A DNA stretch of 64,000 nucleotides from assembly GCF_000499845.2 (NCBI RefSeq), contig NC_023754.2:10484618-10548617 (forward strand), given 5' to 3'. The notes beneath the pieces were generated by a model. The model worked only from the letters and a program-made list of their open reading frames with translations, was not told where the DNA came from and ran no database searches. A program made the position numbers and the translations under genes. Position 1 is the first letter of the stretch. Every line of letters starts with the position of its first letter. The DNA comes from Phaseolus vulgaris (taxonomy: Eukaryota; Streptophyta; Magnoliopsida; Fabales; Fabaceae). Shown piece by piece: positions 32,259-47,300 of the stretch.

Positions 32259-34652
32259 ATGGAAGGAGGTGGAGGAACACTGTCGGAGATTCACCAATCC
32301 GCGAAGAAACTTCTGCTTAGGTCTCGTGACGGTCTTGAACGTCTCGAACGCCTCGAGTACTCTGCCACCGCTGGCACCGGCGCCGACACGGAGCTGTCGT
32401 TCGCTGTGAAGAAGGACATCACTCAGATCCAATCCCTCTGCGTGGAGATGGACCGCCTCTGGCGATCGGTCGCGGCAAAACCTCAACGCGATCTCTGGAA
32501 AAGGTGAACGATTCGGATCCCGATCTCGTAGAATCTGTTGTTCTTATGACGATGTGTGTTGTTTCGCAGTGTGGTTGTTTAACTTAGGAGTTGCATATTT
32601 GTTTGTTAAAGAATTGACAATTTCATATGTGTTTCGATATGTATATTGATTCGCGTTGTGATTGTTGGAGTTCGGAATTGCGCCTCTTGAATTGTGGAAG
32701 AATGATGGCAATTATGTGTTTGAAATTAATCGAAAGAGCAATTAAAATTCAATGCCAGATGCTGTTATTATGTTTGAAAGATGAAATGGAAAAGTGCGAA
32801 GGATTATAGATTGTTGATGATTCAAAATGTAGGAGGATGTTGTAATCGTTCTGTGTGTTTGATTTTAGTTTTTAATTGCAATTTGTGATGTATGTTACTG
32901 TAAATTCTCGAATCTTCACTCAAGGCTAGACGTTGCAAATGTTGTTTAACCGATCTATGCATGTTTTTATTAATTCTGTATTGGCCATCTTAATATAAAG
33001 TAAAAATTTCATTTATTTGTGGTTTACAAGGATGAGTACATTTTGGGGAAGACAAATCATTACTCTGTAAATTTACTCAGATATATGCTACCAATTAGGC
33101 CTTATCAATCTGCTGTTAGAAATAACAAAAACTTGAGTGAAGTATGTGCAATGTTTCTTAGATTTTACCTCAATTTCTTCATTCTGTTCCAAGAGTGCTC
33201 AATGAGCTAAAACAACATGTACATAAATTTGTTTTTATCTTTGCTGCATTTCTAAACAACGCACTCCTTTCCTCGAAATAAATGAGACATACATACTGTA
33301 TAAATTATTTCACAATTATTTTCCTTGACCTTAGTCATGTTCTTTGGTTCTGATTAAGATCTATAGTAGCTTCAAAATTTTGGAGTCCCTAACAAAACAT
33401 TCATGGCAGGTTCTCTTTATTGTCGCAGTTATCTGGGTTACTCGTATTATGCAAAATGATTGCCCACATAACTTAATGCTAATTGTCATATCTATAATAC
33501 AAAAATCTTTTTTTTTTCATCTGTATCTTCTGCTTATATTTATGCTATATATCGTGGGTTCTGTTGCTGGACTTGCAGTATTCTAGTTGAGCATTTTCAT
33601 TAAAGGTATTATGTTTCTTATTCAGAAAAGTGGAACAAATAGCTGAAGAGGCTGAATCACTAAGAGCAAGTTTGGATAAATATAACTTACGGAATCAGAA
33701 ACGGATGAGAGAAGCTAATGAAAGAGCAGAACTGTTGGGACGAGCTGTATGTTGTTACCATCATGCTCTAGTTTAATGATTTATCTTTATCCTCATTATT
33801 TACTAATAACAACTTCATTTGAAATTGCTAGAATGGGGATTCTGCTCATGTTCTGAGAATTTTTGATGAGGAGGCACAAGCATTACATTCAGTTCGCACT
33901 TCTGCCCGGGAACTAGAAAATGCAAATGCAATTGGGGAAGCCATCCTTTCTTCAATACATGGTCAAAGAGAACGCTTGAAGGTAATTTCATTTCATTTCT
34001 GCTATGACAACATTTATATTCTACAGTTTAGGTTTAGCTCGAATAATCTTTATGATTATTGGTAACAGAGTAGATATTATCTTTAGGCTAAAATAGTAGT
34101 TTCTCTACCAAATTTAGATTGTAATCACGGAAATTGTTGCTGTCCAGCAACAGCAGGTCATTAGTTGTATTAGATTCAATAATGTAAAATATCTGCTTCC
34201 TGTCTCTATCTATTTATTGTTCTTTTCATGCCGTTTCTGTTTCAGATGTTGACCTCTTAAACATGTAAACTAAGTCATTAGTTACGTTAAATATAATTAT
34301 GTTTTTTGTCTCTTATTTTATGTTTCAGATGTTAAACACAACATTTTCTTGTCCCCTTTCCCCTGTAAATTTGAACCATTATTCAGTTTTTATATGGTTT
34401 TAATTCCTTAGTGCTAATTAGTGAAGCATTATTAATCCATTATATTGTTGTTGATATACCTTTTCATCTGGACATATATCTTCGATGCAGAGTGCACATA
34501 GAAAAGCATTGGACATCCTCAATACAGTTGGGATATCTAACTCTGTTTTGAGGCTAATTGAGAGACGAAACCGAGTCGACCAGTGGATCAAATATGCAGG
34601 AATGCTGTTGACTGTCATTTTCCTGTTCGCGTTTGTTTTCTGGAGACACTGA
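32259..34652 (+). CDS. MEMB11/MEMB12-like: Membrin-type Golgi Qb-SNARE
   Basis: Four exons, all with GT-AG junctions: 32259-32503, 33626-33746, 33832-33981 and 34491-34652, giving 225 aa. This is a Qb-SNARE that acts in ER-Golgi membrane fusion, and the length agrees with Arabidopsis membrins as I know them. The N-terminal part forms regulatory helices (MEGGGGTLSEIHQSAKKLLL...). The SNARE motif covers about residues 123-190 (FDEEAQALHSVR...), with Q167 in SIHGQRERL as the probable zero-layer glutamine. A C-terminal membrane anchor runs about 203-222 (GMLLTVIFLFAFVFWRH) with almost no lumenal tail. A CT-rich leader lies just upstream. No damage is seen. Confidence 0.93.
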
Positions 34653-36215
34653 ACATTCTCAGATTAGAAATTTCTTTGTTTGAGAGAGCATATAGAAGTG
34701 AGAAACGAAGTATATTTGGCAGAAATAAGCGAAACTTCAACAGCTTGTGCGTCATGAGGTAACAGACACGAGGCTGTATAAATCTTGTCACTGCTTACAC
34801 CATAGTTATTTCACAAAATATATATTTTGGCCTACTTTAGATTTGCAGTATTTGTTTCCACTTGGAGTTCAGTTCCCAAGATGCTTGATACGAATTTGAA
34901 TTTACTGAGTCAGAAAAACAAATGCACTCTGTCCTTAATCCATCTAAAAAATAGTATTGAAAAGTTCATGCCATCGGGTATTTTTTAGACAAATAAACAT
35001 GGAACTTATTGTACAATTGTATCATGAATTTGTAGTTCAACTTAAACAACTGCATTACGCATTCGAAATAGTGAATTTGTGAATTTCGTCGCCTATTTTA
35101 TTCCCCAAAATCGCCTATTTTATCCACCGGAAAACAACAGAAAAGACGCGGAGATGTTTTTATTTCAATACTACTTAATTGTTTGTCACTTTTAAAGTTA
35201 GTATAATTATTTTGAATTTAATTATTGAAAAGTTGATTTGTTTTTGGTTCTAGACTTTAAATTCTGAATACAATTTTTTAGATAAACCGTATTATTATTG
35301 AAGTCAATTTCACTCCATTATTTCTTCCCAGCACTTTGGTAGCTGGAGATGGATGGAGGAACTTCTTCTACTTTCAACTTCTCATTATAGAAATATTTAT
35401 TTTTTAAATCAATAATAATGAGGATCAATTGACGCTTAAAAAATAATTGCTTGACAAAAGGTTGCAACAATTTACGGTTCCTCATCCCCACATCTCAAAT
35501 TCAATATGAAAATAACTTCGTATAATATGTGGAAGAAATTCATGTAACTTGAGATAATAATAGCGAAACCATGGATTAATTGTAAAAAGTATGCAGGCAA
35601 AGCAAGTCATGCAATATAGAGAAAATTTTGATAAATCATAGAAAATGTACAAGTGTCTTAGAAACATAAGTTAATAACTTTAGATTAACAAGTCAATATA
35701 GAGAAATTTTTGATAAATCATTTGATTGTAAATATAATAATTGTGTTTAACTTTAATAATAACATTAAATAAATAAACACGTGATATTCAATTATTTTAT
35801 AAAATGGAATCCCACAAAAGAATTATAAAAAGTGAAGTATCTTATCAAATTAAAGAATAAATAGCATTTAAATATATACATATATATTAGAAAAACCTGA
35901 GGAAACCTGAGGGGGGGCAAGGCTAAATCCATATCTCTTAAACATAAGAAAGGATTCAATTTTCAATACTTGGTTTTCAGATAAGGGTAGAAGAGAGAAA
36001 GACGAACCTAATGTGTCTCCTCTCATTGATTTTATTGTGTGAAAATGCAGACCTCATAACCTAGTTTTACTGCCTCAAATGTGCTTGTTTCCTGGTAAAA
36101 ATGTTCAGTCACGGTACAAATCTATGTAAAAGAATTTAACATGAGCCCTATAACATGAATAATGAATACAAATTGTAATTGAAACTAATCATTACTGTAT
36201 AAAAATGGCCCTCGA
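34653..36215. other. Intergenic region between membrin and helicase 3' ends
   Basis: AT-rich convergent intergenic DNA holding the 3' UTRs of both genes. An atatagagaaattttgataaatcat phrase occurs twice (about 35615 and 35695). Two short phrases (agtatgcaggcaaagcaag at about 35588 and catagaaaatgtacaa at about 35637) are shared with the 125-bp repeat in the helicase intron at 38791. No coding frame is supported. Confidence 0.6.
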
Positions 36216-36921
36216 TTAATCACTAACACGTACTCTTCGTTGTTTATAAACTCCACAATAGTCGTAAGCTAAATATTGTACAAGACGACTGGGAGGGGCA
36301 TCGAGCACTTGGAGACCTACCCCAGTAGAATGCCCAAATTTTGACAACCAGTCAGCCACTTGGTTTCCTTCACGACAACAGTGAGAGATTCGAACCGTCC
36401 AATTTCCCTCCATCAACTCAAGAATGGACTGAACAAGAGGACTGCAAGGATCACTTTTCTCTATCCGTTTATTCAAAATACACCACACTGCATGATAGCA
36501 ATCAGACTCAATCCACAGCTGCGAAATGTTTTTCTCCCTACCAAGTTTGAGGGCAGTGAGGATACCCCACAGTTCAGATAGCACAATAAACTGATTACTA
36601 GACGTTGGATCTGATGCTCTGACACAAAATTAAGGAAAAATAAATAAGAAATTGCAGTGCCACACCTAAAATACACATGAAAATGAAAGTTACACTACAA
36701 ACTGTAACAGAATTTTAAAATTAACTTCACTAAGAGTTACCCGAAACAGAATGATCCAAGATTTAACGTGAAGCCAAAACACCAAGAACCAGTGTGATCA
36801 CGGAAAACTCCTCCACAGCTAGTAAGATGTAGATGATCCCTATAAGACCCATCTACATTAGCTTTAATCCATCCCTCCTCAGGAAAGGTCCACCCAATCA
36901 AAATCTTTTCATAGCAACCCC
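36216..36921 (-). other. RNase H (RVT_3-type) exons at the helicase 3' end
   Basis: The last two exons (36921-36741 and 36618-36216) encode a type of RNase H domain common in plant LINE-derived proteins: [49 protein letters not shown] and [12 protein letters not shown]. The four acidic positions (D1313, E1365, D1389, D1439 in the model) are all present. The first exon has no ATG of its own, and its phase-1 acceptor matches the phase-1 donor at 37231. That supports a fused product, although a separate transcript cannot be excluded. Confidence 0.65.
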
Positions 36922-39900
36922 CTGTCAATTGTCCAAAATTGTACAGGCTAGAATTACAAATTCAACCATGGTGAGCAATATCGCAAGAAATTGTGACAAA
37001 AATGTGCGGCTAATACAGTCACAATTGCAATTGTGGAGACTAAAAAATTCACAATATTGCACTACCAGAAATACAAATTTAACCAAGGTCAGCATTATCG
37101 CAAGAAATAGCAAAAAAATGTGGAGACTTCAAAAATCACAAATATTGCATTAGCAATTGTGCTTGTCGATCACAACTTAAATCTATGCCTTCAACAGTGC
37201 AAACAAAAGATTTATAACTTTACCGCATACCTTTTGAAGCATTCAAACTCACTGCTTGATTTGGTTCTCTAGAAGCTGTCACATCAGTCAAGTTTACGTC
37301 ATTATTTAAACCTGTTTCAGTGTTCTTACTTGCGGGATCACTAGGGTTTTCTGCACCAAATTTTGTGGATATGCTAGTTCCAGAAGGCACATCATTGTGA
37401 CTCGGGCAAGCCAACCTTTTACTTGTCGGGATAATTGGATGTTTAATGGCCCCAGGTTCAGATGGATTGGTCTGGTGTGCATCTTGATTTATAAGCTCTG
37501 TTTGGAAATCTGAGACTAGTGGTATGCAAGAGCGCCCATGACAAGACAGAATGCAAGCTAAGGAATCCACAGCGGCTTGTAGAACAGGAGAAAGAACATC
37601 TGTTGAATATGTCACCTGAAAAGAAACAAAAATATCAAGCATATTAAGAAAAAGGAAGAGGCATTTACAAGATATGAATCAGAGTAAGTAAAGAAATACT
37701 GTGATACTTTGTCTATAATTGCTGCTCTTAATAGCTCTCTCAAGTAGTTCATGTGAAAAGCGTCGAATGCTGTTGACTGAAAATAAAGCCATCGATCTAT
37801 GATTACTGTGATTATATTATCAGTACAATCCTTCGCTTGATCAACATCAATCTCTTTGGAAAGCAAAAATAATGGAAGTATTCCAACAGCAGTACAATTC
37901 CCTATACACATGCCCCAGTCGATGCTTGTAATCTCATCATATACAACAAAAGAGCAATCAAGACTATTTTGTGATGACAAGTTATAAATCACAGTATCAC
38001 TATTCAAGAAAACATTATCAATACTTCTAGTGTTAACAAAAATCTTGTTTCCACTTTTGGAAGAAAAAAACAATTTGCCAACCATTGGGTACATCCCTGC
38101 TACCAAAACAGCTTGAAGTATACCAGGATCATAGGCATTAGAGCAATAATCTGTAACACTCCTGTTAATAAGTCCATTCCTATATAGTTCTGCGGCTAAA
38201 TTCTTCCGCATGACATCTAACTTGCACATAGCTCTTTGAGAAACAAAGTACTGAGAACAAAACCGTGATTCTAGACCCATTTTCTTTGAATTAATCCAGC
38301 ATTGAAATGCTGCTATTATAGCAAACTGGTCACCACAACCCCCATACAACGAAGCAAGCTCAGATCTGGCAGCTGCAGCTCTCTTCTTTTCATCAGGTAA
38401 AATAGGAAGCACAAATAGATCTTTAAACTTAGATGCACATGCAAGTGTTAAAGCTGGATCGAGGCAATTCATTAATATGGAAAAAATAAGCATCCTGCTC
38501 GTATATGGATGAACAGGAAGATAGCCAAACTTCTGCCCTAACGGGTTCAGTTGTTCATCAACTGACAAAGCCCCAATCTCCTGAAGAACGCCAACAGCAA
38601 TTTGTATAGACTCAAAACCCGGAGGATCTAATGTCTGACTCAGAAACTGTTCTATTTTGCAGCTTGGATCAAACAACTTCACCTGTGAGAAAGAAAAAAG
38701 AATCAAATCATATGCAAAACATTATACTAGTGTTACTATGTCTTAATTCATTCACACCCTAAATATTTTCTATTCTATTGAGGAAAGGACACCATAGAAA
38801 ATGTACAAAGCCCCAAAAGTATGCAGGCAAAGCAAGAATGTATAAAATTTAACAATCTTGGTTCTGATCAAATAAGATTATTGAACAAATCCTTCCCTGA
38901 ACAACAGTAATAGAAACCATAGAAAATGTACAAAGCCCCAAAAGTATGCAGGCAAAGCAAGAATGTATAAAATTTAACAATCTTGGTTCTGATCAAATAA
39001 GATTATTGAACAAATCCTTCCCTGAACAACAGTAATAGAAACCATAGAAAATGTACAAAGCCCCAAAAGTATGCAGGCAAAGCAAGAATGTATAAAATTT
39101 AACAATCTTGGTTCTGATCAAATAAGATTATTGAACAAATCCTTCCCTGAACAACAGTAATAGAAACCATCCACAACCCAGTGAGAGGACAAGTAAAAAT
39201 TGCACTCAAAACATTTGGCTGACAGGTAAGGAGAAGGAGAATAATATTTGGGTATTCAATCATAGATTGGAACTGAAAGATACTCAAGGAGAAATATTCC
39301 CCCGTAGTTCTCAAATACCATAATTTTGCCACCCACAAACTTGGCAGGATGAAAGAAACGTACTTAGAGGTTATAAAAAGACATTTGACAGCTTTACGCT
39401 TTACATCCCAATCAAGATAACGGAGTTCTATACATTCCTTTATTAAGCTTTCAGTGTGGAGAAAGATATTTTTTTCTCTTCCATTTTCCATTCTAAAAAT
39501 TCACACAATCTTTCCAATCTTGGGCACAAAATGCATTACTATTTGCTTTTCACAACCTATCATGAAAATTTCTCTAAACTTGTAAGGCAATAAACTATAA
39601 CATTAGGAAAACTTATGGAATGGTAAAATTTTAGGAAAGCAAAATGGGATGAATTCTGTCTGTTTGAGGTTGTTTAGAAGTTGTCAATAAACTTCTAATA
39701 GAAGTATCAGAGCAAGGCTTATGAAAAAAAAATGGGCAGAATTATGATACGCTGCTCATTCTACCAGAAGTAAAATAAATAATAACTCAATATAACTCCT
39801 TCAACTATAATAATTCAGCTAATTGGAATCACCTATAAATAACATAGAATCATTGTCAGATGTAGCATAAAAGGCATTTATATTCTTATTTTATATCTCA

Positions 39901-41243
39901 CTATTTTTGTTAGATTATGAAAAACTTTATCCTCGTGGAATATAAGAATCACAAACTTGTTATCAACTAGGGAAGATGAAAACCTGCAAACAGAGCTCCT
40001 CAATAGGCATTCTTTTAATTTCAGGACACTGAAAATCTAAGAAGAAATCAGATTGAACTTTTGAATACAGATGATAACAAGCTCCAGGATGACAGCGACT
40101 GGCACATCCCTCTCTTTTCTTAGCACTTGCTTTTGAAATCCAAGATGATTGGAGAGTGAACAAATTTTTGCAAGGATCATAACTTTTTTCTTTCACAAGC
40201 CCAGTGTCTATAACATACACTATATCATCCAGAGCGACAGCAGTTTCAGAAATATTGGTAGAGAGAACAATTTTGCGACAACCATGGGGTGCAGGCAAAA
40301 AAGCCTCGTCTATCTCAGAGGATGTAACCAATGAATGCAGAGAGACTACCTTAAACTTTGATCTTTTATTGAAAAAAGAGGAAGCAAGCAATCTTTCACG
40401 TGTTCTAATTATCTCATCCCAGCCTGGAAGGAAAACAATGATGCTTCCATCTTTTGAATCAACACATATTTTTCTTATAACTTGTTCTATCAGAACAACG
40501 TCAACATCTTTAAGGTTGGCTGTTGCAAGATATTTATCTAGTATATTTTTCTCTTCTTTGTCACCAAAATCATAATTCATGTGCTTCTTCAGCAATTCAA
40601 CAGCTACTAGCTGGTTTTCCTTCTCAGCTATCTCCAATGCAGTTGTTCCATCTGTGGCCTTTAAATGGCAGTTCGCCCCTAATGATAAGAGCATGCACAT
40701 ATCACCCACTTTACCCTTTCCAGCAAACACCATTAATGGATTGAGGCCAGTTAATGAATGCTGATAATCAAAGACCTTTGGGCTGGTTTTACAAGAAACA
40801 AGCTCTAATAGTGAGCACCACTCATCATTAGACCAAGCCAAATGTATTGCTTCATCTAGAGACAGCTTCTCTACAGGACTAAGCTCCTGGTTATCTGCAC
40901 CTGAATTTACAATAGAAAGTACATCCTCCAGGTAGTAATTTTTTACCTGACAACAGAGCAAGAAGATGTTGAAGTCAAATGTAATAACTTAGCAGTTAGT
41001 TCACAAAAGAATACTATATACATACTGGATACGTCAGCCCTGGAACATAGATGATTGGGCAGACACCAAAATATTGAGAAAATCTTGCAGCATCAAAACT
41101 AGCACTCATTAGTATCTGCAATATCAAACAGATGGGAACACAACAGTTACAGAGCTTGGTAAAAATTAAAAAAATATATATGTGAAGAATTAATGATCAA
41201 TTGACGGGGTGCACAAGATACAACATATATGTATATGTATATG

Positions 41244-41300
<57 letters not shown>

Positions 41301-44300
41301 ACATACCAGATGTAGGTGGGGATTTGAAGGCAGAATCTCTCTGTATACAAGTTAAAAAAAAATAGAACCTATCAAAAGCCAATATAAATTTATACACAGC
41401 ATATCAAGGTCTCTATACAAATATATTTGAGACTGGGACATAGGGAACAGGATAATTATTCGGAATCCAAACCATCACAGAGCCAACTAACTCATCTGGT
41501 AAAACCACAGGGCCATTTCACACTTTTGTTATAGCACAAACTCGGACACACAATGTAAGAAATATAGGCACAGATATAAAAACAGAACAAGATTCAAATG
41601 ATAATCAATATTTGTGTATTCATGAGTATTCACCTTCCAAATATAATGAAAACATACTAAGATTATTTTATGGAAAATTTTAAGTAGACTGCTTCTAATG
41701 AAACTGAAAACATACTGAGAATACTTTATAGTCCTATGGATCAAAATCAAAAAAGTTGATGGTGGACCAAGATGAAATTTTTTCAGATCCGGAGAGACAT
41801 AGGAAGTTGGTGAGAAAACTCAATATTAAAAGACCTAATATTTCTTATGCAATAGGATTTGTTAGTGAATTCATCCAGAATCTTCACATTAACCATTAGA
41901 ATGTTGTAATTTGCATTCGTAAATATATCAAAAATACTAGTAACAATTCTTTTTTCTCTTCTTTGTCTACTTTGGAGAACTTATCCTTTGTTACCATGAT
42001 CAATGGCTATGGGATCCCATCACACGGTGTTGGTACTATTCATTGGAATGCAGTCATTCATATATTGAAGTACATTAATAGTTATCCTAGCACAAGCTTG
42101 TTACATGGACATCAATCATACTAAAGTTGTATGTTAGATACAAATTGGGTAGGATCTCCTTTTAATACAAGAAGATCCACTTCCAAATACCCATTGGTGA
42201 TAATTTCATCTCTTGGAGAAGTAAAAAACAAAATGTTGTAGCGAGATGTAGTACAAAAGCATAATATCAAATTATGGCCTCAGCTACTTAAAGAATCGCA
42301 ATTTGAAAAGATCACTCAAATTAACAAAACTCGTCTTTCATGAAAACACAAAATATATTGATATTGATTGTCATTTTATTAAAAAAAGATTGCATTTGAA
42401 GATATCAAGACTGAGTTTGTTAATTCAAATTATCAATCAGCATATATTTTCACTCAATCCTAGAATGATACAAATAGATAAAATCTTGATTGTAAATTTA
42501 AATAAATCATAATGATGTTCAATATATGTGTGTCACCATGTCCCCATGTCATACGTTTTGGAGATTATAAGTGTTTGTTTCCATGATTCAGATCACTCTA
42601 AAGAAGCAGATGCGAGTGTCTACACAAGCATGAAGTAGTGTCAATACCATTATTATCTGCAGCAAATATCATTCTAGGATGAAGATACGGCCAGACCACT
42701 GTAATTTGAAGATTAATATCATTCTTGTACTCACAGTTTTAACAGAATGATTAAGTTAAATAAGCAAGTCCTACAAACATTGATTTTTATTATAGAAACA
42801 AGGGTACTTATTTGTTAATGTCCCAATAGCCATATCATACTTGACTTTATTTTATAAAATGTTGATTTTATTAGAAGACGGGATACAAGATGAAAATGCT
42901 AAGAAAATAACTTATGATGCGAACAGAAAATGATGAACAAAATTATGAAGGGCATCAAGAAAAGAAACAAAAATTAATAAAATTTAGATGAATCAGAAAT
43001 TAAACACGAAGTAAAATTTTAAAAAAAAAGAATAGTAAGGAAAGGAAAGAAAAGGAGATTTTCAATTAAATGCAGTGAACAGCATAAAAGTTAATTGATT
43101 GCCAACTAGAAATCTCCACACACTAATCTACAGGTACAGCCCAATTTTAAAATCAATTATATGCTGCAGAAATTGTATTTTGATATTTAATGGAAATACA
43201 CTAGAGTTAAATGTCCCCTTCACCTGAGAATTGCCAACATGAGGTCTGAGGAACTGTCCCTTTCGTCAATGTCATCCTGACCAAAAAATGAATGTCATCT
43301 GACATACCAATTTAATGAAAAAATGGAAACACAGCATATGCACATCTTATGCATGATGAATGAAGACACGATAAATGAAGACAATTGAATTTCACATCAC
43401 GAAAGTTTTTTAAGAGAACCATCAACCTTTTTTTAATACATAATGTTATAATTTACGTATTCCTTTAATTTTTGCTATCATCATAGCTGTGTACTGGGCA
43501 TCTAAATTCATAAAATCTAGTACTACACTAGAATTTGTTTTCCATCCAGATAATAGTAAGAAGTTATAACACTCAGATTCCTATTGTTTTAGGGGCCTAC
43601 CTATGCATAATTCTTGAGTTTAACAAATAATAGAAGCACAAACGTGAACAATTTATTGAAGATTAAGCACGTGTTGAAGCTCTAACAAATGATAATAAAG
43701 GTGAAGTCAATAAATTACCATAATTATGTGAGTCATACTAGAAATGTCACCCTTCATATGCTGTCTCTTCGAATAATGGGAACCAGTAGAAGCCAAAGCC
43801 TTCAATAGATCTCCAGGAGTACACAGCACAATTGATGAGTGCCTTCCACCTTGGCTTCCAAACGGCACCTGGATCGTAGTTCAAAATATGAGATGAGAGT
43901 AAACATGAATATAGGAATGAATACTGAGAAAAAAGGTATTGAGTACTGGATTTCTCAAGAAAAAGCCACATAGAACACAGTCTGTAAAATAATCATTCAC
44001 ACACCACAAAGAGATAAAGGAAAAGGGATAACATGTACTGCTTAGTTTAAATTAAATTATAATTGCTTTTGAAAGTGCAGAACATATTGGTTTCAAATTA
44101 AGGGTAAATCAAACAATTGTAACCTATACTTATCATATTCTCTCAACATAGTGATAAGAAGAAATGATATTGCTAAATTTCCCAGTTAAAAGAACACTTT
44201 CTCAGTTTCAACCTATAATAAAAGGCTCAGAATACGCTTAGAATTGGCTTTATAATTGTTGAATGTATTATAGTTTATAATATTTTGTGATTATGTTATT

Positions 44301-47300
44301 CGTTCTGTATTGTTCACCGTCAACCGCCACCCATTGTCGCCGTTGCCACTGTAACCGAAGCTACCTTCGCCAAAAACTCGCCAAAGCCGCCATCACCGGA
44401 ATCTCATTGAAGACGCGAGATCCAAAATCTCACCAGAAACTCGTCAGAGTCGCTGCTGTTGTCGCTATTGTCATCAATTGGATGACAACTAGATCTATGG
44501 ATTTGTCTCCTACCACTAGGCCCAATCCGTCTCCTGCCATTATGTCGCCGGCAACTGGATCTATGGCTTCTTCGGCTGCCACTATGCCCAATCCATCTAT
44601 CTATACTAATTATGTCAATGTTCATCTTTCTATTGACAAATTGGATGGAACTAATTATGACACTTGGGCCTTAGATATTAAGTTATGGCTCAAGAACTAG
44701 AGCAATAACCCAAGTTCTTCATGTTATTGGCTTACATGACCTTCGTGATGATTATGCTCATGTCCGTGATCAGATCTAGTGTTGAAGCTTATTTGGCTTA
44801 AACAAATACTTAAAGAATTGCAATTTGGAGAAGTCTATCAAATGAACCTCATATATGATGATCAGGTTGCTTTCATATAAGTCAAATCCTAACTTTCATG
44901 AAAGGACCAAACATATTGAGATCAATGGTCGTTTCATTCGAGAAAAAATTGGGTCTAGAGACATCAAGACTGAATTTGTTAATTCCAGTGATTAATTAGC
45001 AAATATGTTCACTCAATCTTTACGGGGACATAGAAGTGATTATATTTGTAACAAGCTTGGTACATATGATGATTTATATGCACCAGCTTCAGGGGGGTGT
45101 TGAATGTAACGAACTTAGCCCATAGTTTATATTATTTTGTTATTATGTTATAGATTTTGTTATTATTTTCATCTATAAATAAGTACCCATATATGTGTAT
45201 TTCACACAAGGGATATCAATCATATATTTATTTTCTTCACTTCTTAACAATAATAAAGTTGTTTCAAGTTGTACCTAGTTGCATTTACTTGTTCCCTAGT
45301 CTTATCCCCAAATCTAAAAATTCTATACCTAAGTATGCAGATATAAGAATTTTGAACAATCACTTTAAAATATATTTTCTCTTCAAATTTTTCTAAAGTT
45401 GGTATCGAATTAGGTGGATCTCGCTTTATTTGACTACCTTACTTATACAAATATATTGAAATAATGATTGTCACTACGGGTGAATTATTTTCCAAAACCT
45501 TTAATTAACTAGATTTAAAAAAAAAACTATTCTAATTAATATTGATTCCAAAATGTAGAATATTTTTTCCTAGAGGATAAGTTAGCAAACAAACATTTTT
45601 CAAAACCAAGAATCAAGGTTTAAGCCGTAAATCACAGTCATAGTCTATGACAACTATAAAATAATTTAGCATGGGAAAAGGTTGTACTTCTTTATTTTAT
45701 TAATGACAAACTCCTAGTACACTTCATCCAAAAGATTCAATAAAAATTGTGTGCATCATACGAGCACAAAACATTGGTCCAATCTTTCCAGTGTCCAGGG
45801 ATCATACAAAAAACTCGAATCCAAAACAGAAGGACAATAAAACCTATAATACTAACAAAGATGAAATAAATAAAAGTACCTTGTATCCAACATCGTTTCC
45901 AATAACCTCTCCTCTTTCGCTGGATATTCTCTTGGAAACTAAAGACAAACACAATATTGTAATTATAATATAATACAAAAGAGGAACTGTGAAAATTATG
46001 GTTGCAAAAGTTACACACCTGAAATAGCCGACATAGATTGTAGTTGAGTACAAACTATTTTGCAGACCTCACCCTTAACCCACATGTGATCCAAAATATA
46101 TTGCGGAACCTAAATCATATTTCAATATAAGTTTATCTGGTCATTTCAAAAAGAAAGAAGAATGTTTTACAAAGCATAGAAAGTTTATTGCAATATCACA
46201 TATCATCTTTTAGGAATAATTTTTCATCAAGAGATTCTTGGACTTTTTTCTTGAACGACAACATTTTTTAAGATTAATCTTCACATGTTACCTATTTTAA
46301 TCTCTATACTTTTCCTTCTTGGTTTTTTAATTAAATTTCAATATTTTTAAAAAAAATAGTCAACAATTAAAAATAACATTAACAAATATAAAATATAATT
46401 TATACATTTAAAATTATTTCCTTGTTACGAATTTTAGATACAAGATAATTATATATTCATAAGTATTTATTTATTTATTATCATATAATACAACACATGA
46501 AAAGCATATAATATGGCATAAACACAACAATGAGACTTATAAATTATAGGAGACAAAACAACTATACTATGAAATTAATTTGAGGTTAAAATGAATAAAT
46601 TTTAAAAAATAGGAATTCGTTTTTTCCCAATTATCAAACTTTATATAAGTATTTTGGTATTTTTATTAATATGGGTATAATAGTTCAAAAACTAGCATTA
46701 TAATCATGGAACATAGCGAATTATACATTTCCTATGAGGACAGTCGAGCTTTTTCTATTTTTGTTGTAGTTCCTTTCAGAATTTGAAGAACAAATATGGC
46801 ATCAATTGAAGGTGGTTCAGGTCATGCTCCTAGAAGAGGAAATGGAATTGGAGCAAGGATTCATCCTACATGCATCATTGTGTATATTTCAATTGATGGC
46901 AAAGCAAGAGATGTGAAATGTAAATACTCGGAGAAAGTATGAACAAGTGAAAAATTATCAATTGAAGCATCATCTAGCAAGAACTCCAAAGGATATTGAA
47001 GCATGTATAGCAATTCATGAAGATGTTAAAAATTTAATGTTAAACTATTTACCAATTGTAGCAAAGTTTGATTAAAAATTAAAAAGCAAGAAATTGGTGG
47101 TTAATACTAAGACAAGAGAAAAGTAATGACTCATAATAATTTCAAGAAAAAGGTTAGTTAACCTTTACCAATGCCATTTTCAAGAAAAGTAAAAGGGAAG
47201 ATGAAAATGTCAAAAAGCTCTATTTTTCTACAACAATGATATTCCTTTTAGCATTGATGAGATAAAAAAGATTGATGCTCATGTCGAGAGTTTCAAGAAG

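Noticed and set aside
36921..36930. Independent start codon for the RNase H exon
   Set aside because: The apparent start in that frame is TTG overlapping the splice acceptor; there is no ATG before the domain.
37060..37072. CACTA transposon terminal repeat (cactaccagaaa)
   Set aside because: No matching opposite end or target duplication was found, so it is only noted as a repeat.
41147..41397. Frames with long Thr-His and Ile-Tyr runs
   Set aside because: Products of the compound GT/GA/TA microsatellite in an intron.
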